Source: Chloroflexota bacterium | Lineage (GTDB): Bacteria > Chloroflexota > Dehalococcoidia > SM23-28-2 > RBG-16-64-32 | Assembly: GCA_022564695.1 (NCBI GenBank) | Contig: JADFKX010000069.1 | Location: forward strand, 1 to 9,447 | DNA: 9,447 nt | Direction: 5' to 3' | Part shown: one piece after another, positions 1 to 7,206 of the stretch | Position numbering within the stretch: position 1 is the stretch's first letter | Layout of the letters: every line of letters starts with the position of its first letter | The notes under the pieces: model-generated | Databases searched by the model: none | What the model saw: only the letters and a program-made list of their open reading frames with translations | What the model was told of the DNA's origin: nothing | Program-made: the position numbers and the translations under genes

Positions 1-803
1 ATATCATTCAAGATTTGGCCTACCCGCTGCCCGTCATCGTTATCGCCGAGATGCTGGGCATCCCTCCGCAGGATCGTGACCAGTTCAAGCTGTGGTCGGA
101 TGATATCGTATTGACCCTGAACGGCCCCCTCACGTCGCCGGATATGTTGGAGATCGCGCGCAAGAGCGCGCACGGGTTGACCGAGTACTTCCGTGGTGTG
201 ATTGAGGAACGGCGGAAGGAGCCAGGGGATGACCTCATCAGCGGCCTCATCGCGGCGGAGGAGCAGGGCCAAGTCCTGAGTGAGGATGAGATGTTAACCA
301 CCGCTATGCTTCTGCTGGTCGCCGGGAACGAGACCACCACGAACTTGATCGGCAACGGGATGCTCGCCCTTCTTCGCAATCCCGACCAACTCCGCAAGCT
401 GCGTGACGACCCCTCCCTCATCCAGACGGCGATAGAGGAGCTCCTGCGCTACGACGGCCCCGTCCAGGGCACCGCCCGGGTGGCGATAGAAGACATGGAG
501 ATCGACGGCCATCCGGTCAAGAAGGGGCAGCTGGCATTCTGCGTCTTGGGGGCGGCCAATCGTGACCCCGCCAAGTTCAAGAATCCCGACCAGCTGGACA
601 TCACTCGCCACCCAAACGAGCATGTCGCCTTCAGCGACGGGATCCACTTCTGTCTGGGCGCGCCCCTAGCCCGAGCCGAAGGGCAGATCGCCCTGAGGAC
701 GTTGCTCAGGCGCTTTCCGGACCTCAGCCTGGAGACGGATAACCTGCAGTGGGGCGGGAATTTCATACTGCGCGGACTGAAGGGCCTCCCTATCTCGCTC
801 TGA
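1..803 (+). CDS. Cytochrome P450, 5'-truncated by the window edge
   Basis: Heme-thiolate monooxygenase that would hydroxylate a small hydrophobic substrate using electrons from ferredoxin/ferredoxin reductase partners, which are not in this window. The reading frame is open to the left edge (codons for I-I-Q-D precede the TTG at 15), so that TTG is an internal Leu and not a start. Roughly the first third of a typical ~400-residue soluble bacterial P450 is missing. Counting the TTG as residue 1, the I-helix oxygen-activation motif AGNETT lies at 103-108, the K-helix ExxR at Glu142-Arg145, and the heme loop FSDGIHFCLG at 206-215 with Cys213 as the axial thiolate ligand. These are in the correct order and spacing, and the C-terminus is complete. 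No membrane anchor is visible in the retained part, as expected for a bacterial cytosolic P450. The acyl-CoA synthetase follows after 169 bp on the same strand, which suggests oxidation followed by CoA activation of the same compound. The substrate and CYP family are unknown. Confidence 0.95.
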   Translation, partial: IIQDLAYPLPVIVIAEMLGIPPQDRDQFKLWSDDIVLTLNGPLTSPDMLEIARKSAHGLTEYFRGVIEERRKEPGDDLISGLIAAEEQGQVLSEDEMLTTAMLLLVAGNETTTNLIGNGMLALLRNPDQLRKLRDDPSLIQTAIEELLRYDGPVQGTARVAIEDMEIDGHPVKKGQLAFCVLGAANRDPAKFKNPDQLDITRHPNEHVAFSDGIHFCLGAPLARAEGQIALRTLLRRFPDLSLETDNLQWGGNFILRGLKGLPISL

Positions 804-972
804 GCACGGTCTGCGGGGGCAACACTCTCCGGAAGCCCATCCGCGGAGGACAGGCCGGTAGCCATTAATCCCAGCGCCCGCTGGACAGACTTAAGGCAAG
901 CACATATCATTGGGCTCGCCCCATCTGGTATCGGCATCCGAGCGCAATCGACCACAATCAGGAGGCTGAAAG
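804..972 (+). other. Intergenic region between P450 and acyl-CoA synthetase
   Basis: This 169-bp gap holds no convincing gene. It has a short perfect inverted repeat at 871-884 (CCAGC, 4-nt loop, GCTGG) without a following T-run, so it is not a classical intrinsic terminator. At its end lies AGGAGG at 960-965, 7 nt before the ATG at 973, a strong Shine-Dalgarno that fixes the start of the next gene. The gap is long enough to carry a separate promoter, but I could not identify clear -35/-10 boxes, so whether the P450 and ligase are cotranscribed remains open. Confidence 0.5.
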
Positions 973-2538
973 ATGCGACTTCACGATTATCTTGACTACC
1001 AGGCCCGCGAGCATCCAGATGTCGAATTTGCGGTGCTGGGCGACCGCACCATCACCTATCGTGAGGCGGTCAGCGAGGCCAACCGTCTGGCCAACGCTTT
1101 CGCGAGCGCCGGGCTTCAGATCGGCGATCGGCTAGCGTTCCTCTCCAAGAACAGTATCGAGCACGCCTTGCTGTTTTACGGCGCCTCCAAGGCGGGCGTG
1201 GTGCCTGTCCCCCTCAACTACCGGCTGGCGTCTCCTGAGTGGGCCTATATCATCAACGACTCCCAAGCTAAGATGCTCATCGCTTCCGCGGCTTACGTCA
1301 GCATCGTGGACGGATTCCGTGGCGAGCTCAAGGCGGTGGAGCGGTTCATAGCTATCGACGCCGATGGAGCCGAAGGGTGGGATGACTATCACCGCTGGGT
1401 CGCTGACCAGCCTGATACGGCACCTGACCGCATCGTCACGGACGACCATGACGTGTACCAGCTGTACACCAGCGGCACTACCGGCCACCCGAAGGGCGCG
1501 GTGCTCACCCACGGTGCAGTGAGCGCGCAACTACACCAGGTCCAGCTTGTGGTGCAGGGGACCCCCGGCGAGCGCGCCCTTATCGTCGCGCCTCTCTACC
1601 ACGCCGCCGCCGCGATCACCGCTTTCGTGTCTGTAGCCGGAGGCGGCAGTCTGTATATCCAGGAGGACTTCAACCCGCTTGAGGTCGTCCGGGCGCTGAG
1701 TGAGGAGAATATGGTACAGGCCACGCTCATCCCGGCGATGATCCAGGCCTGTCTCGTCTTCGTTCCGGACATCGCGGAGCGAGACTACAGCAACCTCCGG
1801 CGCATCACCTACGGCGCCTCCCCCATCGCCGAGGAGACGCTTCGACGCGCCGTGGATGTGTTCAAGTGCGAGTTCGCCCAGGGCTACGGCATGACGGAGA
1901 CTACCGCCATCCTCACCTACCTGCTACCGTCCGACCACGAGGTGGCGCTGAAGGAGAAGCCAGAGCTGCTCCTCTCCGCCGGACGTCCGCTCCTGGGGAC
2001 CGAGCTGCGCGTCGTGGACGAGAACGATGACCCGGTACCCAACGGCACCATCGGCGAGATCATCGGCCGCGGACCCCAGCTCATGCGGGGGTACTGGAAC
2101 CTGCCCGACGAGTCCGCCAAGGCGCTGCGCGGCGGCTGGATGCACACCGGCGATGCCGGCGTCATGGACGACGAAGGCTACATCTACATCCAGGACAGGG
2201 TGAAGGACATGATCGTCTCCGGCGGGGAGAACATCTACCCCCGCGTCATAGAAGACGTGCTGTTCAAACACCCCTCGATCGCCGACGCGGCCGTTATCGG
2301 CGTGCCGGACAAACAGTGGGGTGAAACGGTGAAGGCGATCGTTGTTCTGCGCGATAAGGCAACGGCAACCGAGGATGAGGTCATCGAATTCTGCCGGGAT
2401 AAGCTCGGAGGATTTGAGCGACCCCGATCCGTTGAATTCGTCGGCACGCTCCCCCGCAATCCTACTGGTAAGGTGCTCAAGCGCGAGCTGCGGGAGCCCT
2501 ACTGGGCGGGCCAAAAGCGACGCGTCGCCGGGTCTTAG
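973..2538 (+). CDS. Acyl-CoA synthetase (AMP-binding, fatty-acid-CoA ligase type)
   Basis: Adenylate-forming enzyme that converts a carboxylic acid, ATP and CoA to an acyl-CoA, AMP and PPi in the cytoplasm. At 521 aa it is full length for the ANL superfamily. Visible motifs in order: the Ser/Thr/Gly-rich phosphate-binding loop YTSGTTGHPKG at 165-175, GASPI at 281-285, the adenine-binding YGMTET at 305-310, the ribose-binding HTGD at 391-394, the hinge region around DRVKD (408-412) and GGENIYP (417-423), and the C-terminal catalytic lysine in NPTGK, Lys500. All key residues are present, so the enzyme should be active. The start is supported by AGGAGG 7 nt upstream. It lies 45 bp before a crotonase and downstream of a P450, consistent with activation of an acid for beta-oxidation-like breakdown. 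The motif set fits medium/long-chain fatty acyl or aryl/cyclic acid ligases; chain length or substrate cannot be decided from sequence alone. Confidence 0.95.
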   Translation: MRLHDYLDYQAREHPDVEFAVLGDRTITYREAVSEANRLANAFASAGLQIGDRLAFLSKNSIEHALLFYGASKAGVVPVPLNYRLASPEWAYIINDSQAKMLIASAAYVSIVDGFRGELKAVERFIAIDADGAEGWDDYHRWVADQPDTAPDRIVTDDHDVYQLYTSGTTGHPKGAVLTHGAVSAQLHQVQLVVQGTPGERALIVAPLYHAAAAITAFVSVAGGGSLYIQEDFNPLEVVRALSEENMVQATLIPAMIQACLVFVPDIAERDYSNLRRITYGASPIAEETLRRAVDVFKCEFAQGYGMTETTAILTYLLPSDHEVALKEKPELLLSAGRPLLGTELRVVDENDDPVPNGTIGEIIGRGPQLMRGYWNLPDESAKALRGGWMHTGDAGVMDDEGYIYIQDRVKDMIVSGGENIYPRVIEDVLFKHPSIADAAVIGVPDKQWGETVKAIVVLRDKATATEDEVIEFCRDKLGGFERPRSVEFVGTLPRNPTGKVLKRELREPYWAGQKRRVAGS

Positions 2539-2571
2539 CGGATCTCACGTAGCACCGGCAGTTTAATCTGA

Positions 2572-2577
2572 AGGAGG
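2572..2577 (+). promoter_or_regulatory. Ribosome binding site of the crotonase gene
   Basis: A perfect AGGAGG sits 6 nt before the ATG at 2584, inside the 45-bp gap after the acyl-CoA synthetase stop. It fixes the start codon. The short gap without a visible terminator argues for cotranscription with the ligase. Confidence 0.8.
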
Positions 2578-2583
2578 CGTACT

Positions 2584-3387
2584 ATGTCTGACTACACCGA
2601 CTTGCTATACGAGGTGTCCGGCGGCATCGCGACGATCACCCTCAACCGACCTGACCGGCTGAACGCCATCACCGGGCCGATGCTCGAATCCTTGGGCAAG
2701 GTCTTGCGGGACTCGGACGTGGACCGTGAGGTGCGCGTTATCATCATTACGGGAGCGGGACGAGGCTTCTGCGCCGGGCTTGACCTAAAGGACCTGGTCG
2801 CGGGCACTGGCATCGGTGCTAACGGCGGGGGCGGACTGGCGACCGCCCGCTTTGACCTTGCCGGCAGCCCGCCTATCGTCCTCCACACTACGGACAAGCC
2901 CGTCATCTGTGCCTTGAACGGTCCGGCTGCTGGCTACGGCCTGGACATGGCTCTTGGCTGCGACATCCGCATCGCCTCTACGAACGCGAAACTGGCAGCC
3001 GTGTTCACGAAGCGGGGTATTCTGCCGGAGAGCGGCGGGAGCTGGTTACTGCCGCGGCTTATCGGCTGGGCGAAGGCGGCGGAGGTGGCGTTTCGCGGCA
3101 TGACGCTTAGCGCTGGGGAGGCGCTGGAGATGGGCCTCGTTAACCGTGTGGTAGAGCCTGACCAGCTCATGCCGGTCACTCACGAGATCGCGGCAGAGAT
3201 AGCAGCCAACGCGCCGCTCGCCGTTCAGGCGACGAAACGGATGATGCGGTTGGGGCTGGAAGAGACGTTTGAGGCGAACGTTCATCACGTCTTCCTGCAG
3301 CTCCTGCCGCTTTTCCAGACCGAAGACTTCAAGGAAGGGGTACAGTCCTTCTTGCAGAAGCGCCCCGCGCAGTTCCGGGGCCGCTAG
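2584..3387 (+). CDS. Enoyl-CoA hydratase/isomerase family (crotonase) protein
   Basis: Crotonase-fold enzyme acting on an acyl-CoA thioester, 267 aa, the usual length. The CoA/oxyanion-hole signature GFCAGLDL is at 61-68, and the second oxyanion-hole segment NGPAAGYGLDMALGCDIR at 112-129. The C-terminal signature FKEG followed by KR and FRGR is at 249-267. Motif alignment to classical hydratases places Asp121 where the first catalytic Glu normally sits and Phe141 where the second Glu sits. Glu149 in LPESGG occupies the place where PaaG-type isomerases carry an acidic residue. Simple hydratase chemistry is therefore doubtful; a double-bond isomerase or another crotonase reaction (hydrolase, C-C cleavage) is equally possible. 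It is preceded by a strong ribosome binding site and follows the acyl-CoA synthetase by 45 bp, so its substrate is probably the CoA ester made by that ligase. Family assignment is secure; the reaction is not. Confidence 0.92.
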   Translation: MSDYTDLLYEVSGGIATITLNRPDRLNAITGPMLESLGKVLRDSDVDREVRVIIITGAGRGFCAGLDLKDLVAGTGIGANGGGGLATARFDLAGSPPIVLHTTDKPVICALNGPAAGYGLDMALGCDIRIASTNAKLAAVFTKRGILPESGGSWLLPRLIGWAKAAEVAFRGMTLSAGEALEMGLVNRVVEPDQLMPVTHEIAAEIAANAPLAVQATKRMMRLGLEETFEANVHHVFLQLLPLFQTEDFKEGVQSFLQKRPAQFRGR

Positions 3388-3444
3388 TCGCCGGCATTGT
3401 GAACGGGTCGCTGAAGCCGCCTATGCGCGCGTTGAGGGGCTAGT

Positions 3445-4119
3445 ATGGCAGAGCCACAGGTAAGCGAGCTTATGGTGCGAGGCATCGTTGTGGGTGTCTT
3501 CGCGGAAAACTGCTGGATCATCGGCTCTCGCAAGACACGCGAAGGGATCGCAATCGACCCGGGCGATCAGCCGGAAGAGATCATGGCCCTAGCCAAGGAC
3601 ATGGGGTTGAACATCAAGCTCATCGCGAACTCCCACGCCCACCTTGACCACATCCTGGGCGTCCGCGGAGTCAAGGAGGCGACAGGGGCCAAATTCCTGC
3701 TCCATCCTCAAGAGTTGGAGATCGCGCGCGGCGCGGTAGGGGCCGCCAGCGGGCTACTGGGTAAGGAGGTAGAGCCGCCGCCGGAGCCGGATGCCCTTCT
3801 GGCGGACGGCGACGAGGTGGAGGTGGAAGGCGTCAAGCTGAAGGTGATCCACACGCCCGGCCACACGCCCGGCAGCCTCTCCTTCTACACGGAAGGCATG
3901 CTGTTCAGCGGCGACACTCTGTTTCGCGGCTCCATCGGGCGGACGGATCTGCCGGGCGGCGATTACAGCCAGGAGTTGTCCAGCATAGTCGACCGTCTGC
4001 TTGAGCTGCCTGACGATACGGTCGTCCTGCCCGGCCACATGCAGGAGACGAAGATCGGAATCGAACGTCAGACCAATCCGTTTGTCCTCGAAGAGCTGGC
4101 ACGTCGACGCTCGGCGTAG
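3445..4119 (+). CDS. Metallo-beta-lactamase-fold hydrolase, GloB/YcbL-like (glyoxalase II type)
   Basis: Cytosolic binuclear metal hydrolase, probably cleaving a thioester such as a hydroxyacyl-glutathione-like or other acyl-thiol compound. The metal-binding residues are complete: HAHLDH at 64-69 (His64, His66, Asp68, His69), His140 in HTPGH, the bridging Asp157 in SGDTLF, and His198 in LPGH. The glyoxalase-II-like segments RGSIGRTDL (161-169) and a C-terminal IGIERQTNPF are present. At 224 aa it is shorter than canonical glyoxalase II (about 250-260 aa) and lacks most of the C-terminal glutathione-binding helices, as in YcbL-type proteins, so glutathione need not be the thiol. The start at 3445 follows GAGGGG (3434-3439) by 5 nt; Met10 (3472), nearer the usual family N-terminus, has only a weak upstream site. 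It lies 57 bp after the crotonase with no visible terminator, so it is probably in the same operon, where a thioesterase-like role would make sense (inference). Confidence 0.9.
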   Translation: MAEPQVSELMVRGIVVGVFAENCWIIGSRKTREGIAIDPGDQPEEIMALAKDMGLNIKLIANSHAHLDHILGVRGVKEATGAKFLLHPQELEIARGAVGAASGLLGKEVEPPPEPDALLADGDEVEVEGVKLKVIHTPGHTPGSLSFYTEGMLFSGDTLFRGSIGRTDLPGGDYSQELSSIVDRLLELPDDTVVLPGHMQETKIGIERQTNPFVLEELARRRSA

Positions 4120-4222
4120 ACACAACGGTTACTGGATACGACCCTGTGATGACATGATCCTGGCGAGAGCTTGGGGAGAACCGCCTGGCAGACTAGTGCT
4201 AGAGAGGTTCGGAGTGGCAGTA

Positions 4223-4228
4223 AGGAGG
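4223..4228 (+). promoter_or_regulatory. Ribosome binding site of the Flp pilin gene
   Basis: AGGAGG ends 5 nt before the ATG at 4234. It selects this ATG over upstream in-frame alternatives (from 4171), giving a mature-length Flp prepilin. The preceding 4120-4222 stretch has no gene and no promoter I would defend. Confidence 0.8.
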
Positions 4229-4233
4229 AAGCG

Positions 4234-4419
4234 ATGCTCTCCAACATCAGCGCAGCTATGCTGCGATTCGTTGCCCGCTGGGAGGTAGAAGAAGGTCAGG
4301 CCCTGGCCGAATACGGGTTAATCCTGGCGTTCGTGTCGATGGTGTCCATCATCGCACTGGGCCTGCTGGCTGTGAGCATTGTCGGCTTATTTGACGACGT
4401 CAGAGAAGCGCTCCCGTAG
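4234..4419 (+). CDS. Flp/Fap-type (type IVb) prepilin, orphan
   Basis: Small 61-aa protein with the layout of Flp-family pilins: a short, partly charged leader (residues 1-21) ending in Glu-Glu-Gly, then QALAEYGLILAF and a continuous hydrophobic helix to about residue 52, followed by a short polar tail. The prepilin peptidase would cut after Gly21, leaving Gln22 at position 1 and Glu26-Tyr27 at positions 5-6, the Glu-Tyr pair diagnostic of Flp pilins. Once cut, the hydrophobic helix would sit in the cytoplasmic membrane and assemble into a thin pilus through a Tad-type machine. No tadA/B/C, rcpA or prepilin peptidase gene is in the window, so assembly genes must be elsewhere if it is functional. 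It lies 114 bp after the hydrolase and is convergent with opcA. Family match is strong; a role in adhesion is inferred from the family. Confidence 0.85.
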   Translation: MLSNISAAMLRFVARWEVEEGQALAEYGLILAFVSMVSIIALGLLAVSIVGLFDDVREALP

Positions 4420-4483
4420 GGAAGTCTCTCAGGCGTGTCAGGGCGGCTGTAGCCTATCAGCCTTGCGTTGGGCGTAAAACCTC

Positions 4484-5653
4484 TTACTGACCACCATCCA
4501 TGAATCGGACGGCGTGGGCGAGCGCCTCCTCGAACGAGGCATCGTGGCCGGACGAATCCAGTTCATCGCTCAGCAGTGTCGCCTCTGATGGCAGGTCCAT
4601 CTGCACGACACGGGAGTAGCCGCCGCCTTCGGGTAGCTCAGCGCTGACGATTCCGCAGGCTGGGTCGTCAGCCTTGCGGGAGATGGCGAAGATGGCGCCC
4701 CCCGCCGCCCGCAACGAGAGTGAGTGCAGCCCCTCACCGGTGTGATGTGGGTCCGGGGTTAGCTTCACCGTCACCGGCCCGGCACCGCTTTTGAGCTTGA
4801 AGGACATGGCGTCCAAGCGCGGCCGCAGAGCGCCCTCCTCCAGAACCCAGCCCAAGCGCGACGCCAGCCAACCGATGAGGAGTAGACCCTCCGTAAAGTC
4901 AGGCTTCTTGCCGTGAATAGAGGCTATCTCCACGTTCACGGCGTCCAGGCGATCCAAGTACTGCCGCCCGGGCGAGGCATCGAAGAACTGGGCAACGAGC
5001 TCTCGCCAGTGGGTGAGGCGTGACCAGTTGAGATCGCTCAACGTGATATCGTTTTCCTGTGTGATCCGCTGCAAGCCCGTAAGTAAGGCAGCGGTGCGCT
5101 CAGGCGCAAAGTCTGCGGAGTCAATCAGCAGGTGGTCGCAGCTATCCAGCAACTCCTGAAACAGGTGATTGTCCAGGAGCGGCTCGTCGTGCCACCAGAG
5201 GAAGACGGGCAGGCCCGGCACAAGCAGCGGCAGTACGGTCCCGTGGACCTCATCCACCGCGGCGCCAGAGGCGTGAAGAGTGATTTGCTCACTACACACT
5301 TGCCTGCCGCCAGCGGGCGGGATCTGGCAGTGGGCGGAGATGGATGCGCGGAGCCCGGCGGACTTGGCGCCCGGGTCAGCAACGATGATGATAGAGCGAC
5401 TTGGATGCCGCGCGGAGACCTGGGAGATCACCTCGTTGATATGTTGGGCGACATCGTCTCCCTGGGCGTACCCTACGAGGTTGAGCACACAGGCACGGAC
5501 GACCGGCTGACCCTCGAGGCTATCCCTGGCGGCCGCCTTCCATAGCTGTGTAAGTTCGCTCTCAACTGCGGGTACATCCACCCTCCGTGCTTCGCCGCTT
5601 AGTATCGCACGATATTCGTCAAGGACCTCCATGCCGTCTACAACCTCCGCCAT
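4484..5653 (-). CDS. opcA: Glucose-6-phosphate dehydrogenase assembly protein OpcA
   Basis: Cytosolic partner protein needed for assembly or allosteric activation of G6PDH in cyanobacteria and actinobacteria. The 389-aa product shows the family landmarks: RHPSRSIII at 82-90, VCSEQITL at 119-126, LPLLVPGLPVFLWWHDEP at 141-158, and DLNWSRLTHWRELVAQFFD at 207-225. It directly follows zwf. The first ATG (5653) overlaps zwf by 16 nt and has no Shine-Dalgarno; Met8 (ATG at 5632-5630) has GGAGG at 5648-5644, 11 nt away, and starts 5 nt after the zwf stop, so the true start may be there. Either way translation is coupled to zwf. Cysteines are at 55, 109, 120, 172 and 333; there is no C-terminal cysteine pair like that reported as the thioredoxin target of some cyanobacterial OpcA proteins. 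Last gene of the tal-zwf-opcA operon. Confidence 0.9.
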   Translation of the reverse strand: MAEVVDGMEVLDEYRAILSGEARRVDVPAVESELTQLWKAAARDSLEGQPVVRACVLNLVGYAQGDDVAQHINEVISQVSARHPSRSIIIVADPGAKSAGLRASISAHCQIPPAGGRQVCSEQITLHASGAAVDEVHGTVLPLLVPGLPVFLWWHDEPLLDNHLFQELLDSCDHLLIDSADFAPERTAALLTGLQRITQENDITLSDLNWSRLTHWRELVAQFFDASPGRQYLDRLDAVNVEIASIHGKKPDFTEGLLLIGWLASRLGWVLEEGALRPRLDAMSFKLKSGAGPVTVKLTPDPHHTGEGLHSLSLRAAGGAIFAISRKADDPACGIVSAELPEGGGYSRVVQMDLPSEATLLSDELDSSGHDASFEEALAHAVRFMDGGQ

Positions 5654-7206
5654 TTGCGGCCGTCGCGCTCGATGAACTCGTCCGCTTCGTCAGGGCCCCA
5701 GGTGCCGGCCTCATAGTTAGGGAAGCTCGGCGGCTGGGGGTTGGTCCAGCTCTCGGTTATGGTATTGATGAACGCCCAGGCCACCTCCACCTCGTCGCGG
5801 CGGGTAAACAGCGTAGCGTCTCCCAGCATCGAATCCAGCAGCAGGCGCTCGTAGGCGTCCGGCGTGGCAACCCCGAAGGATGTGCCATAGCGGAAGTCCA
5901 TCTCCACTGGCCGGATGCGTAGAGCCGCCCCAGTTCCGGGCACCTTTGAGCCGAAGTTGAGCGAGATGCCCTCGTCCGGTTGGATGGTGATGCTGAGAAC
6001 GTTGGGCTCAATGCGACTGCCATCGGTGGTGGGGAAAAGGGCCAGCGGCGGCTGCTTGAAGATGATGGCGATCTCCGTGACTCGCTTGGGCAGGCGCTTG
6101 CCGGAGCGGATGTAGAACGGCACTCCGGACCAGCGCCAGTTATCTATGAACAACCTGAGCGCCAGATACGTTTCCGTCACGGATTCTGCCGCTACTTTAT
6201 CCTCTTCGCGGTAGCTGGCTACTCGCTGACCGGAGATCACGCCCGGCCCGTACTGACCACGCACCGTAGACGCCTGCTCATCTTCGGACGGGATGGGACG
6301 GACGGCCCGCAGCACCTTCACCTTCTCGTCGCGGACGGCGTCAGGTTCGAAAGTTGCGGGAGGCTCCATCGCTGCCAGCGAGAGGAGCTGCAGGGCGTGG
6401 TTCTGGATGATATCGCGGATGACGCCCGCCCTCTCGTAATAGCCGCCGCGTCCCTCAATTCCTATGCTCTCGGCCACTGTGATCTGAACGTGGTCGATGT
6501 AGCGGCGATTCCATATCGGCTCGAAGATACCGTTGGCGAAGCGGAAGACGAGGATGTTCTGGACGGTATCCTTCCCCAGGTAGTGATCGATGCGGTAGAC
6601 TTGATCCTCGCTGAACACGCTGAGGAGGGTGCGGTTCAGCTCCGCGGCGCTGGCCAGGTCACGCCCGAACGGCTTCTCTACGATGATGCGCGTCCAGCCG
6701 TCGTCCCTTCTCGTGAGGCCCGCCTCGCCAAGGCGCTTGGCGATCTCGCTGTAGTATCTGGGAGGCGTGGCTAAGTAGTACAGCCTGTTGTGACAACCGG
6801 TCTCGCTCTCGATCTTCTGTAGCATGCTGGCTAACTGGATGTAGCCTCCCGGGTCGTTAAATTCGGCTTGGCAGTAGTAGAGATTGGCTGCGAAGGCGTC
6901 CCAGGCGGAGGGTTGGAGCGATTTTGTGCGCGAATGCTGGGCGACCGCGTCCTTCATCTCGGAGCGGAATTCTGAGTTAGTCTTGGGTCGTCGCGCCATG
7001 CCCACGACGGCGAAGCCGCCGGGCAGCAACCCCTCCAGCGAGAGGTCGTACAGGGCGGGGACGAGTTTCCGCTGCGTAAGGTCGCCGCTGGCGCCGAAGA
7101 TGACCAGCGTATTCGGTTCCGGTGTGCGCTGGCTACGCATGCCCACCCTCAGTGGATTCTCTACTGTCTCCTCGATCGTCATCTCATTTTGGCGCTCCGT
7201 CTGCAT
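5638..7206 (-). CDS. zwf: Glucose-6-phosphate 1-dehydrogenase
   Basis: Oxidises glucose-6-phosphate to 6-phosphogluconolactone with NADP reduction, the entry step of the oxidative pentose phosphate pathway. The 522-aa protein is complete: nucleotide-binding GASGDL at 38-43, EKPFG at 177-181, the substrate-binding signature RIDHYLGK at 205-212, catalytic His270 in QNH, RSGKRL at 367-372, GDATLFTRRDE at 462-472 and the C-terminal GTWGP (501-505). The N-terminal ENPLRVGMRS followed by RTPEPN resembles cyanobacterial Zwf, so this extension belongs to the protein. The ATG at 7206 overlaps the tal stop by one base (TAATG), indicating translational coupling; Met9 (7182) is an alternative, and neither has a strong Shine-Dalgarno. 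The adjacent opcA supplies its assembly partner. Genes for 6-phosphogluconolactonase and 6-phosphogluconate dehydrogenase are not in the window. Confidence 0.97.
   Translation of the reverse strand: MQTERQNEMTIEETVENPLRVGMRSQRTPEPNTLVIFGASGDLTQRKLVPALYDLSLEGLLPGGFAVVGMARRPKTNSEFRSEMKDAVAQHSRTKSLQPSAWDAFAANLYYCQAEFNDPGGYIQLASMLQKIESETGCHNRLYYLATPPRYYSEIAKRLGEAGLTRRDDGWTRIIVEKPFGRDLASAAELNRTLLSVFSEDQVYRIDHYLGKDTVQNILVFRFANGIFEPIWNRRYIDHVQITVAESIGIEGRGGYYERAGVIRDIIQNHALQLLSLAAMEPPATFEPDAVRDEKVKVLRAVRPIPSEDEQASTVRGQYGPGVISGQRVASYREEDKVAAESVTETYLALRLFIDNWRWSGVPFYIRSGKRLPKRVTEIAIIFKQPPLALFPTTDGSRIEPNVLSITIQPDEGISLNFGSKVPGTGAALRIRPVEMDFRYGTSFGVATPDAYERLLLDSMLGDATLFTRRDEVEVAWAFINTITESWTNPQPPSFPNYEAGTWGPDEADEFIERDGRKWRRL

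Noticed and set aside
871..884. Inverted repeat CCAGC/GCTGG after the P450 gene as a terminator
   Set aside because: The stem is only 5-6 bp and no T-run follows; too weak to call an intrinsic terminator.
4171..4199. TTGGGG and TAGTGC with 17-nt spacing as a promoter for the pilin gene
   Set aside because: The spacing is good, but the -10 box matches consensus at only two positions; chance is likely.
4445..4462. GGCTG/CAGCC hairpin in the convergent gap between the pilin and opcA as a bidirectional terminator
   Set aside because: Five base pairs with an 8-nt loop and no T-run on either strand; the position is right but the structure is not convincing.
5980..6774. Long plus-strand open frame opposite zwf
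   Set aside because: It lies entirely antisense to a fully conserved G6PDH, has no recognisable motif, and is typical of the antisense frames that high-GC codon use creates.
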